64,000 nucleotides of DNA. It comes from Candidatus Borrarchaeum yapensis. GTDB taxonomy: Archaea; Asgardarchaeota; Sifarchaeia; Borrarchaeales; Borrarchaeaceae. Of this stretch, positions 54,542-62,653 are shown in pieces (position 1 is the first letter of the stretch; each line of letters starts with the position of its first letter). Below the pieces are notes generated by a model. The model was not told the origin of the DNA and made no database searches. It saw nothing but the letters and a program-made list of their open reading frames with translations. The stretch is taken from contig JAEOSF010000004.1 of assembly GCA_016840515.1 (NCBI GenBank), forward strand, positions 1-64,000, written 5' to 3'. The position numbers and the translations under genes are program-made.

Positions 54542-56329
54542 TTATCGTATTTCTTCACGTAGTTCTAGAATTATTCGGTCTATTTCTCGCATTGACTTTT
54601 GCAAATCGTGGGCATAATCCTTTCTAAGACGCTCATAAGTAGTTCGTGTAATTTTCTTGCGCCTATATCTTTCAATTAAACGCTTTGTGTTTTCGCGTAC
54701 ACTATCAATTTCAGTTTCTTTCACTTCAATTTTGTTGATCGACTCAGCATATCGTCCGCCAAGATTAATCATTTCACGCTTAGAGTTTAGCAATTTCTTT
54801 GTAATATCTGCAAGTTTATCTTCATAGAGTTTCTTACGTTTGGCATAATCGAATTTTTTAATCTTCTTTCGCTTCAAATCTTGAGCCAGCTGCCTTAATT
54901 CCAATTGAAGTGCCGTCTTTTCATCGTAGAGCGAACAAAATGTTTTAACAATAGGTATCGCAGGTGCAGGGAGCACTTCAGGCCGGGTACTTGGCAATAG
55001 AAAAGGTCGTATATACCTACTACTTATTACATAAAGCAAAGCAATAATTCCTACAACAAAAGAGAGAAGAAGACCGCGTGAATACATGAATATCTCAGGG
55101 AAAGTATACTCGACATATATATATCCGAATGCGATCGCCGCGTTTTGCCCGCTTGCTTGTAAAACATATGCTGTTTTACCGTTAGTTTGATAGGTTGAAT
55201 TGATATTATAAGGTCGAGCGGTTTTAAAGGAACTGCCTTGTGGAAGAATAACTGTTAACTTGAATGAATCCACAGGAATATCACTAGCCGAATAACTCCA
55301 TGTTTTGAGAACATACCTTCCGTTCTCAATTTGGGTGTAATTCTCAAGACCAACGCGATAATTCAACCAGAACGAATATTCCTCTCCTCCTCCACCTACA
55401 CGATATCTCAGGTTTAATGTAATGTTTACAGGCTTTTCAAGATCAACAGATTCAACTGTACTAATTGAAAGGTTACCTACAGAATCGTAAGCACGAATCT
55501 GATCAGCGCCTGGTGGGAGTGAGATTTTGATTCCCTTTACATTCGTTTGATTTAAACCCACATTTTTTAGAGTTTGTGCCTCTCTTACGTAGATATAGCC
55601 CCACGGATCGATTTCTAATTCTCTTTGAGCAGTAATGAATTTTAATAGTGGATTGTTGCTTTGATATCTCACAAAGAATAGTTCACTTAAAGCAAGCTCC
55701 TTTATGTCTTCCTTTGAATAAATAATTTTACCACCTGTAATTTCGTCAGGCATTGGATTAAATTCGAGAGTACCAGGCACATTAATACCATCGAAAAACT
55801 TGACATTTATCGTTGCTTCTTCTGTGAAATAGGGTGAAATAGGGTAAAGACGAAATGTAGTTTGGAGATACTGGGTCGTAGCAGTACTTCCTATTTTGTC
55901 TGGCTTAATCGAATTAGCGAGCGCAGTTACAACTATAAAAGAATATGACTCGGAGGATTCAACAGATTTAGTATAGATGAGCGGCTGATAAATGAAATTT
56001 CCTTCGGTTGTCCTATTTCCCATAGCTAAAGCTGTGCGGTTTGCATCATAAGCTGATAAATGAAATATTTTGTTAGAATCTTCATTTAAAAAGACAATTT
56101 CACTCCCGTTGATTGCCTTCTTTGCCTCTATCGTATAATTATCCTTTATAACAATTAAACCGTATTGTGTGATTGTGACTTCCCGCTCAACATTTTTATT
56201 GATTAAATCTTCGCTGGCGGCAATAGAAACCTCTTTTGTTACAGGAGATGCCGTTGATGGAAGAGTGCTGATGATTGAAAAAATGAAAGTCACTAAGATT
56301 AACATAATGAGAATTCTTCTCAGTCTCAC
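54542..56329 (-). CDS. Ribophorin I-like oligosaccharyltransferase subunit
   Basis: A 595-residue type I membrane protein. It has a signal peptide (RRILIMLILVTFIFSIISTL), two beta-rich extracytoplasmic domains (about 30-415), one transmembrane helix (about 420-440) and a basic coiled-coil tail of 150 residues. Shared with eukaryotic ribophorin I (OST1) are IRAYDSVGNLSIS, a GGGEEYSFWLNYRVGLENY-like segment, the strand KLTVILPQGSSFKTARPY, YVEYTFPE just before the helix, and a helical tail ending IDRIILELREEIR. Homologues are known from Asgard archaea. Several N-x-S/T sites are present. It probably assists the STT3 enzyme, encoded elsewhere. Confidence 0.75.
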   Translation of the reverse strand: MRLRRILIMLILVTFIFSIISTLPSTASPVTKEVSIAASEDLINKNVEREVTITQYGLIVIKDNYTIEAKKAINGSEIVFLNEDSNKIFHLSAYDANRTALAMGNRTTEGNFIYQPLIYTKSVESSESYSFIVVTALANSIKPDKIGSTATTQYLQTTFRLYPISPYFTEEATINVKFFDGINVPGTLEFNPMPDEITGGKIIYSKEDIKELALSELFFVRYQSNNPLLKFITAQRELEIDPWGYIYVREAQTLKNVGLNQTNVKGIKISLPPGADQIRAYDSVGNLSISTVESVDLEKPVNITLNLRYRVGGGGEEYSFWLNYRVGLENYTQIENGRYVLKTWSYSASDIPVDSFKLTVILPQGSSFKTARPYNINSTYQTNGKTAYVLQASGQNAAIAFGYIYVEYTFPEIFMYSRGLLLSFVVGIIALLYVISSRYIRPFLLPSTRPEVLPAPAIPIVKTFCSLYDEKTALQLELRQLAQDLKRKKIKKFDYAKRKKLYEDKLADITKKLLNSKREMINLGGRYAESINKIEVKETEIDSVRENTKRLIERYRRKKITRTTYERLRKDYAHDLQKSMREIDRIILELREEIR

Positions 56330-56453
56330 CCATTTACACGTCCGCTTTAGGTTTAATTAGTGGATTAGTTCTCAGTTTTGTAATTAAAAACATTTCGTAA
56401 CATAATGAAATAACACTCACATCATCTGATTTATAAAAAACGCAGTTGCAAAA

Positions 56454-57230
56454 CTATCCCTTTGGAATTTTGAAGTCATCAGGAACTTCTTTGAATATCT
56501 TAGCTGGAACACCCGTCACAATCGTCCTTGGTGGTACATCTCTTGTAACAACAGCACCAGCACCAACAATAGCTCCTTTACCTACCCTGACCCCAGGGAG
56601 AATTGTAGCGTTGGCGCCTATACTCGAACCTGCTTCAATAGTAGGCCCCGTTAGATCATATTCCTTTCTCATGACGTATTTATCATTAGTAAGCGTACAA
56701 CGAGGACCTAAGAATACATTATCTTCAATAGTGGTGTATTTAGGGATATACACGCCACTTTGTATGGAAACACGATCTCCAATTTTTACGTTTCCGTCAA
56801 CAATAGTCCCTGTCCCGATTAGGCTATGTTCACCTACTTCTGTTTCTTCTCTAAGCATTACATTATGACCCAATTTAGTATAATCTCCGATCGTCACACT
56901 GCAGTAAATAACAACTCCAGAACGAATTATGACGTTTTTTCCGATCTGAACTTTTTCGCCCATAACACGATGGAAAACTTCACTTGATCTCATAATCAAA
57001 TCTAACTGTGCTATGTCAGGATGACCGATGACGACGTTATCGCCAATATAAGTGGCATCTCCAATTTCGGTTTTTTCGTAAATCACAACATTCTGACATA
57101 GGCGAACCTTTTTGTTTAACTTGATTTTGCCTATGAGAACACAAAAAGGACCAATGGTTACTTCATCATCGTATTGTACCTTCTTATCAACAAATGCTGT
57201 ATAGTGGATTTTTGCCGATTGCGCACCCAT
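56454..57230 (-). CDS. Hexapeptide-repeat acyltransferase
   Basis: A 258-residue left-handed beta-helix protein with about 12 hexapeptide turns ([38 protein letters not shown], and [19 protein letters not shown]). The C-terminal part resembles WbpD/PglD N-acetyltransferases acting on UDP-linked amino sugars. It likely works on the glycan locus's nucleotide sugars. It is the last gene of that neighbourhood before the insertion element. Confidence 0.8.
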   Translation of the reverse strand: MGAQSAKIHYTAFVDKKVQYDDEVTIGPFCVLIGKIKLNKKVRLCQNVVIYEKTEIGDATYIGDNVVIGHPDIAQLDLIMRSSEVFHRVMGEKVQIGKNVIIRSGVVIYCSVTIGDYTKLGHNVMLREETEVGEHSLIGTGTIVDGNVKIGDRVSIQSGVYIPKYTTIEDNVFLGPRCTLTNDKYVMRKEYDLTGPTIEAGSSIGANATILPGVRVGKGAIVGAGAVVTRDVPPRTIVTGVPAKIFKEVPDDFKIPKG

Positions 57231-57435
57231 TTGGTCACCAACATCAGCGTATGGTTGCTAAGGTGATACCGCACCCTTAATCAAATGAAAAATGTTTTGG
57301 ATCACCTCTCAAACTCATATAGGTATTTGTCAATATAAGCACGAATAATAGTAAGGTGGTATTAAATATTGATGTTTATTAATAAGAAAATTGTTAACGC
57401 GTATGAGTAATAGAGTGAGGATGTTTATAACCATT

Positions 57436-58937
57436 CGCAAGAAGACCCCCAACACATGAGGGATAGTTTGCGATGAATTGTTTCACTTTTACAAGGGTCT
57501 CCCTCTTGCTTAAATAACTAAGCGCTGCTATTTATCTATTGTTAATATTAATTTTAGTCAAGGTACTCACAAAAATGAAAATCATTCACTACAAAAATGA
57601 TCGCGGCGTTTGAACATGCGACTAGTCTATAAGTTTCGCTATCCACGATCTAAACACCTGGATTTGCTAGCTCATATCTCTAAAAATCTCTATAACGAAG
57701 CTAATTACATCGTCAGGCAAGAATTTTTCGCCAATGGTATCTGGATTCGCTACTACCAATTAAATATGTTGTTGAAAGCGTCTTCTCGTAACTACAAGTT
57801 ACTAAAAGCACAAACCTCACAACAGATTCTTAAAGTAGTGGACAAGAATTGGGCGTTGTTTTTTAAGGCGATCAAAGACTGGAAACAGCATCCAGAAAAA
57901 TATAAGGGGCGACCACGCATACCTCGCTACCAGGATAAAGACGGTTATTTCATGCTGATTTTCACAAACCAGAATTCTAAAATCATAAATAATAATTGCG
58001 AGCTCGTCATAACTATGTCACGCAGTTTTAAAGACGCCTACCCACAGTGTAAAGAGCCTCTCCGTATTGCGATCCCACACTACCCCAACAAAGACTTCTC
58101 TTCATCTTATCAGCAAGTCAGAATTTTATCAAGGCGAAAGTATTTTGAAATTGAGATTGTGTATCACGAAAAAGAAGTAGCAAATCCAAACTTAGATAAA
58201 GACTGCTACCTTGCGATTGATCTAGGCGTTAACAATCTAGTAACTGCTGTTGAAAACAGAAATGTAAAGCCATTTATCATTTCAGGACGACTTTTAAAGT
58301 CGGTGAACCAGTTCTGGAACAAAAAGAAAACCAAGCTACAATCTGTAAAGGATAAACAACAACATAGGTATACACATCAACTTGATGACATCACTACCAA
58401 CAGAAATAGTCTGGTATATGACTATCTGCACAAAGCCGCAAGATTTATCATCCAGTACTGCTTGGCAAACGGCATCGGGAACATTTGCGTGGGCGAATTA
58501 AAACACATCAAGGACGGTGTGAATTTGGGTAAAAAGAATAACCAAAATTTCGTGAATATTCCCTTGCAGAAGTTCAAGCAGTTAATTATGTACAAAGCAT
58601 CGCTGGCGGGCATTAAAACACATGAGTTGAATGAGGCCTATACCTCCAAATGTAGTGCCCTCGATTTAGAAGCAATTAAAAAACACAAAAAATACTTAGG
58701 GCGGCGTATCACACGCGGTTTGTTTAGAGGATCACACTATCTCTTAAATGCTGATGTGAATGGTGCACTCAACATCCTCAGAAAAGTAATCGGTGATGAT
58801 TTCATCCGAAAGCTAGTCGATAGGGGCTGCTGGTTTCAGCCTGTGCGAATAAGGGACTTGATCCACACTTCGCACCAACAATTTGTTAACACAACTGGCG
58901 CAACTGGCGCAACTTGCGTACCTTGTTAACCAAATTG
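57436..58937 (+). mobile_element. IS200/IS605-family element with tnpB only (IS1341 type)
   Basis: The left end at 57436-57526 carries the CGCAAGAAGACC...CGATGAATTG...TTTCACTTTTACA motif also found at 30119-30171 and 501-554 (reverse orientation). The right side ends near an imperfect inverted repeat, CAATTTGTTAAC (58879-58890) with GTTAACCAAATTG (58925-58937), enclosing three copies of a nine-base unit. No tnpA lies within, so movement would need a transposase in trans. No target-site duplication is expected for this family. Boundaries are approximate; an omega-RNA would lie at the right end. Confidence 0.75.
57616..58929 (+). CDS. tnpB: RNA-guided nuclease TnpB (IS605 OrfB)
   Basis: A 437-residue RuvC-type nuclease. 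RuvC-I is AIDLGVNNLVTAV (Asp), RuvC-II CVGELKHI (Glu), RuvC-III NADVNGALNILRKV (Asp), so the catalytic triad is intact. The region that in most TnpBs holds a CxxC zinc finger reads TSKCSALDLEAIKKHKKYLG, the cysteine-poor variant in which the finger is replaced. The last residues, from the nine-base repeat, read TGATGATCV. Family members cut DNA guided by an omega-RNA, helping the element persist. ATG 57616 is preferred to TTG 57610. No TnpA partner. Confidence 0.9.
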   Translation: MRLVYKFRYPRSKHLDLLAHISKNLYNEANYIVRQEFFANGIWIRYYQLNMLLKASSRNYKLLKAQTSQQILKVVDKNWALFFKAIKDWKQHPEKYKGRPRIPRYQDKDGYFMLIFTNQNSKIINNNCELVITMSRSFKDAYPQCKEPLRIAIPHYPNKDFSSSYQQVRILSRRKYFEIEIVYHEKEVANPNLDKDCYLAIDLGVNNLVTAVENRNVKPFIISGRLLKSVNQFWNKKKTKLQSVKDKQQHRYTHQLDDITTNRNSLVYDYLHKAARFIIQYCLANGIGNICVGELKHIKDGVNLGKKNNQNFVNIPLQKFKQLIMYKASLAGIKTHELNEAYTSKCSALDLEAIKKHKKYLGRRITRGLFRGSHYLLNADVNGALNILRKVIGDDFIRKLVDRGCWFQPVRIRDLIHTSHQQFVNTTGATGATCVPC

Positions 58938-58942
58938 ATAAC

Positions 58943-60259
58943 CTAAGCCTTAATGTTGAATTTCGATTTAAGTCCATTATAACTCATGTACCGAATTTTT
59001 CCAAAGACTTTGCGCGATTTCCAAGCCCTGTCATGCACCCCTCCAATGCTCCATGCAATTCCTACATATCCATTGGGGTCTCGCCCGTCAAGTTCATATT
59101 TGTCATTAAGGTAAATAGCAATCTCTAAGGCTTTTTCAGGTGATTCTGTCCACTCCAATATTTTTTTTGCCCAATACATTCTCATATAACCATGCATTTT
59201 CCCTGTTTGAACCATTTCTATTTGTGCAGTATTCCAGGCATCATCATGAGTTCGGGCATTTTCAAATTCATCCAAAGAGTAGATATAATCTCTTGGGTCA
59301 TTTTGATGTTCATTGAGGGTTTTTGTTGCCCAGTTAGGAAAGCCCTCGAACGAATCATAATTTGGATTATAGAAACAGAAATTATCTGAAAGTTCGCGTC
59401 GTACAATAAGTTCCTCTAAAAACGCGTCTTTCGATTCTTTATCTATACTGTTCTGTTGGACTTCAAGAGCTATTCTTTGTGCAGATATTTGACCGAAATG
59501 GAGATATGGTGAAAGATTGGAGTGTCCTTTTTTTGTAGGATCATTTCTTATCTGATTATAAACTGATAATTTGTTCTCCAAGAAATCATAAAGGACTTGT
59601 AAAGCCGATTTTTCCCCAGGCTTAATCCAGTCGATCTCTGAAACAGTTCGATCCACTCTTGGTGTTTTTAAAATATCTTTCCAGTCATTTTTTATGATTT
59701 CTGCTTTCCAAGAAATAGGATGTTTTTGGAGTTTCGGCATTTCTTCTAACCATTCTTGTAATGCACGATGAATCTTCGGTCGAAATGTGTAGGCGGCATA
59801 TTCCTGTTTTGGCGATGCTATCCAACAAGGAACTATGTTATGGGCGTCAACTTCATAAAAAGGGATGTCAATTTTATTTCTAACACTGCTATTCCAAATT
59901 CTTTTAATGTGCAGAGGACAAAAATCTGTGATTAGTGCGCCAATTTCATATTCTGACACAAATTTGGGGATTTCTTCTTCTGGAGACCCTGTAAGCATGT
60001 AAAAAGGGATATTTTTTTCTGTCAAGTTTTTCTCTAGTTCTTTCAAACCTTTAAGCATGAAATCATATTGTCTAATAGTCGCCCCTAGAAATTGAGGCAC
60101 TAAGCAAAAAACGACTACCAAGGGTTGTTTTAATGCTAACTCTTGGGAGAATAATAACGCCCAGTTATCATTTACACGTTGGTCGCGGCACATCCAATAA
60201 ACAACTGGACCTACCTTCTTTTTATTCTTCTGTAAAATTCGAATTCTTTTTTGATTCAT
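58943..60259 (-). CDS. phr: Class II CPD photolyase
   Basis: A 438-residue light-dependent repair enzyme for cyclobutane pyrimidine dimers. [21 protein letters not shown] is the class II N-terminal signature, and [29 protein letters not shown] and [17 protein letters not shown], given here in part as [16 protein letters not shown] and [13 protein letters not shown], are the FAD-binding region. It uses FAD, and possibly a second antenna cofactor. Class II enzymes occur in archaea such as Methanosarcina and in plants. Monocistronic, converging with tnpB. Confidence 0.93.
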   Translation of the reverse strand: MNQKRIRILQKNKKKVGPVVYWMCRDQRVNDNWALLFSQELALKQPLVVVFCLVPQFLGATIRQYDFMLKGLKELEKNLTEKNIPFYMLTGSPEEEIPKFVSEYEIGALITDFCPLHIKRIWNSSVRNKIDIPFYEVDAHNIVPCWIASPKQEYAAYTFRPKIHRALQEWLEEMPKLQKHPISWKAEIIKNDWKDILKTPRVDRTVSEIDWIKPGEKSALQVLYDFLENKLSVYNQIRNDPTKKGHSNLSPYLHFGQISAQRIALEVQQNSIDKESKDAFLEELIVRRELSDNFCFYNPNYDSFEGFPNWATKTLNEHQNDPRDYIYSLDEFENARTHDDAWNTAQIEMVQTGKMHGYMRMYWAKKILEWTESPEKALEIAIYLNDKYELDGRDPNGYVGIAWSIGGVHDRAWKSRKVFGKIRYMSYNGLKSKFNIKA

Positions 60260-60401
60260 GCTAGGACTCCCAGAATTTCTCTAGAAATTCATTAGCGATG
60301 ACAGGGTATTTGCTTAATTTGTCTTTTCCCGTACATTCCATTGCAGGATCATAACAGTATTCGCGAGTTTTTATCAAAAAATCACTATGTTATTTTTGAA
60401 G

Positions 60402-62279
60402 TTACATTCTCGATGGGGCAACAATTCCCATCAGTTGCAAGGCATTTCTTAGCACGATTCTAACACTATTAACAAATAATAAACGTAAATTCCTCAATTC
60501 ATCGGTTTCGGCTGCTAATACCGGTATAGAGGCATAAAATGAGTTAAATACTGCTGCGAGGTTATTTGCGTACTCACATACAAGGTCTGGTCGCAATTCT
60601 TCAGCAGCTTTTGATATAAGTTCTGGAAAGATTGCTAGTTTTTGAAAGAGAAGTTTTTCTAATTCTTTTTCTACTAGATTATATTTGGCTGTTTTAGGAA
60701 GTGCTCCTGCTTTCTTAAGGATATTGCATGCTCTTGCATGAGCATACTGAATGAATGGGCCGCTATTTTGCTCGAAATCAAGCACTTTGTTCCAAGTGAA
60801 TGTTACCAATTTTGTAGGCACTGCGTTTAGTAACGAATATTTAACAGCTCCAATCCCAACTTGTTCGGCAATGCTTCTTTTCTCATCTTCAGCTAAATTT
60901 GGTGAACGAGTGTTTACTTCATCTAAAGCTCGAGCTGTTGCCTCATCTATCAGTTCGTCAAAACCAATATAACGTCCCCGTCGACTTGACATTTTGAATT
61001 CTGGAAGTTTAACGAGTTCATAAGCATAGTGAATTTGCCGACTACCGTCTTCACCTAATACATATAGTGCTATTCTTATCTGAAGCTGGGGGAGCGTCTG
61101 TTCCTTCCCGATAACGTTAATTACGCGATCTGATTGACCAAGTTTCCAAGAACTGTACGCTATGTCCCGTGTAGTATAAAGTGTAGTGCCATCAGATCTC
61201 ATCAAAGTCAAGGGAGGGATTTCATGGTCTTCTTTGACACCAAGACTAGTTTTTAAATTAAGTGCAGTTGCAGCCTTCTCACAGTCGAATACCAATGCAC
61301 TATCGATCTCTGTAACAAAAGGCGTCTTTTTTAGTTCGTTCAGAATCTTTTTGACACTTCCATCCCAGATGAACGAACTTTCCCAATCATAACTTTCGAA
61401 GGCAATATCAATCTTCTTGAAAGTCTCCTTAAACCCTCCGAGAACTAAATCTACAAGACTTCTGAAAAGTTGAACAGTTTTTTCATCACGATTTTCATAA
61501 AGAGATATAAGAGTCGATATTTCCGCATCTAAGTCGATATTTTCTGATTTATTACTAATCTGCTCGAAAATACTAGGCTGCGCCTTTTTTAATTCTTCTG
61601 CGATTGATTCCCACTCAGTTAAGTCATTTTGTTCTTTTTTTGCCTTCTGAATTTCAGTTAGTGCATTTGTTATTGTGTAAATAGTTCCTACAAATTCGTC
61701 TGACTTCATGTCTGAAGGCTGAGTATCTACCATCTTTAGACCTTGTACACATATGGCAACCTGGCGACCAACATCATCGATATATATGTGAGAAAGAACA
61801 TCATGGGATTGTGTTTTCAAAACTTTGACAAGTGAACTGCCTAGAATTGCATTTCGTGCATGACCAATGTGCAAAGGGGAATTCGGGTTTGGACTCAAGT
61901 ACTCTACAATAATTTTTTCCGTTTTTTCAGTCTCACTCTCTCCATAAGTTGTATCAAGAGTCTTAATTGAGCTGATAACCAGATCTGCAAAGGAATCATA
62001 ATTTACAAAGAAATTGAGATAACCTGCCCCTCCTATTACCACTTCGTTTATAAAACGTGAGTTTGAAAGGTCGATATTTTCAATGAGAATCTCTGCAAGT
62101 TCTCTTGGTTTTTTGTTTATTTTCTTTGCGACATGAAAAACAGGAATTGCCAATTCTCCAAACTCTAATTTGGCCGGAATTTCATGATTGAGTGTAACTG
62201 ATACTTCTGGAAAGAGAGCTTGAAGAGTTTTCTGTGTAAGTGTTATACACTCTCCTGCGAATTGCCTATAGGGAGACAT
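60402..62279 (-). CDS. argS: Arginyl-tRNA synthetase
   Basis: A 625-residue class I synthetase. The N-terminal additional domain is residues 1-110; the HIGH motif is in SPNPNSPLHIGHARNAILG; the KMSKS-equivalent is KMSSRRG; a C-terminal helical anticodon-binding domain with RIVLRNALQLMGIVAPSRM follows. Full length. It lies 88 bases beyond the tRNA-Ile gene on the same strand. Confidence 0.95.
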   Translation of the reverse strand: MSPYRQFAGECITLTQKTLQALFPEVSVTLNHEIPAKLEFGELAIPVFHVAKKINKKPRELAEILIENIDLSNSRFINEVVIGGAGYLNFFVNYDSFADLVISSIKTLDTTYGESETEKTEKIIVEYLSPNPNSPLHIGHARNAILGSSLVKVLKTQSHDVLSHIYIDDVGRQVAICVQGLKMVDTQPSDMKSDEFVGTIYTITNALTEIQKAKKEQNDLTEWESIAEELKKAQPSIFEQISNKSENIDLDAEISTLISLYENRDEKTVQLFRSLVDLVLGGFKETFKKIDIAFESYDWESSFIWDGSVKKILNELKKTPFVTEIDSALVFDCEKAATALNLKTSLGVKEDHEIPPLTLMRSDGTTLYTTRDIAYSSWKLGQSDRVINVIGKEQTLPQLQIRIALYVLGEDGSRQIHYAYELVKLPEFKMSSRRGRYIGFDELIDEATARALDEVNTRSPNLAEDEKRSIAEQVGIGAVKYSLLNAVPTKLVTFTWNKVLDFEQNSGPFIQYAHARACNILKKAGALPKTAKYNLVEKELEKLLFQKLAIFPELISKAAEELRPDLVCEYANNLAAVFNSFYASIPVLAAETDELRNLRLLFVNSVRIVLRNALQLMGIVAPSRM

Positions 62280-62367
62280 AATTATTACATCTGAACATCT
62301 GCTTTTTCAATATTTCTTGAAAGATGAGTCAAATAGAAAGAAAAATCATTCAGAAAAAAGAAGAAAG

Positions 62368-62565
62368 TGGTGGGTCCGGCGGGCTTTTCGAAAAGAGCGG
62401 TTTGCTCAGAACATTCGAACCCGCGATCTTCGGCTGCCGATAATAGCAAGAAACCGGCAGTCTCCGGCTATCTTAGGGCCGATTTGTATGGGACGAGGCC
62501 ATATAAGGCCGGCGCCCCTCGGTCAGCACAATGAAGCGCTGCTAACCGGGCTAGGCCACGGACCC
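62368..62565 (-). tRNA. tRNA-Ile(UAU) with four introns
   Basis: Five exons make a 75-base type I tRNA plus encoded CCA: acceptor GGGTCCG/CGGACCC, D-stem GCCT/GGGC, anticodon stem CCGGC/GCCGG, loop CTTATAA (UAU), variable AGATC, T-arm GCGGG TTCGAAG CCCGC; all invariant bases fit. Introns: 62518-62542 (21/22, helix CGGT/ACCG, bulges TAG and AGG), 62470-62501 (37/38, CTTA/TAAG, bulges TAT and ATA), 62428-62461 (45/46, three central pairs and one mismatch) and 62385-62413 (59/60, TTCG/CGAA, bulges AAT and AAG). Cuts after the second bulge base restore the tRNA each time. Lengths 25, 32, 34 and 29 bases sum exactly to the excess. Confidence 0.88.
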
Positions 62566-62653
62566 TCATTTAACGAATTATTGTGTGAGTTATTTAAAAT
62601 CTTTCGATAACCTGTCTATTTACGTTACTTGAAATTTCTTCGGATCTCTGTTA

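Noticed and set aside
57436..58937. CRISPR array suggested by the repeated nine-base units
   Set aside because: Only three tandem units without spacers and they lie inside the tnpB frame; no cas genes nearby.
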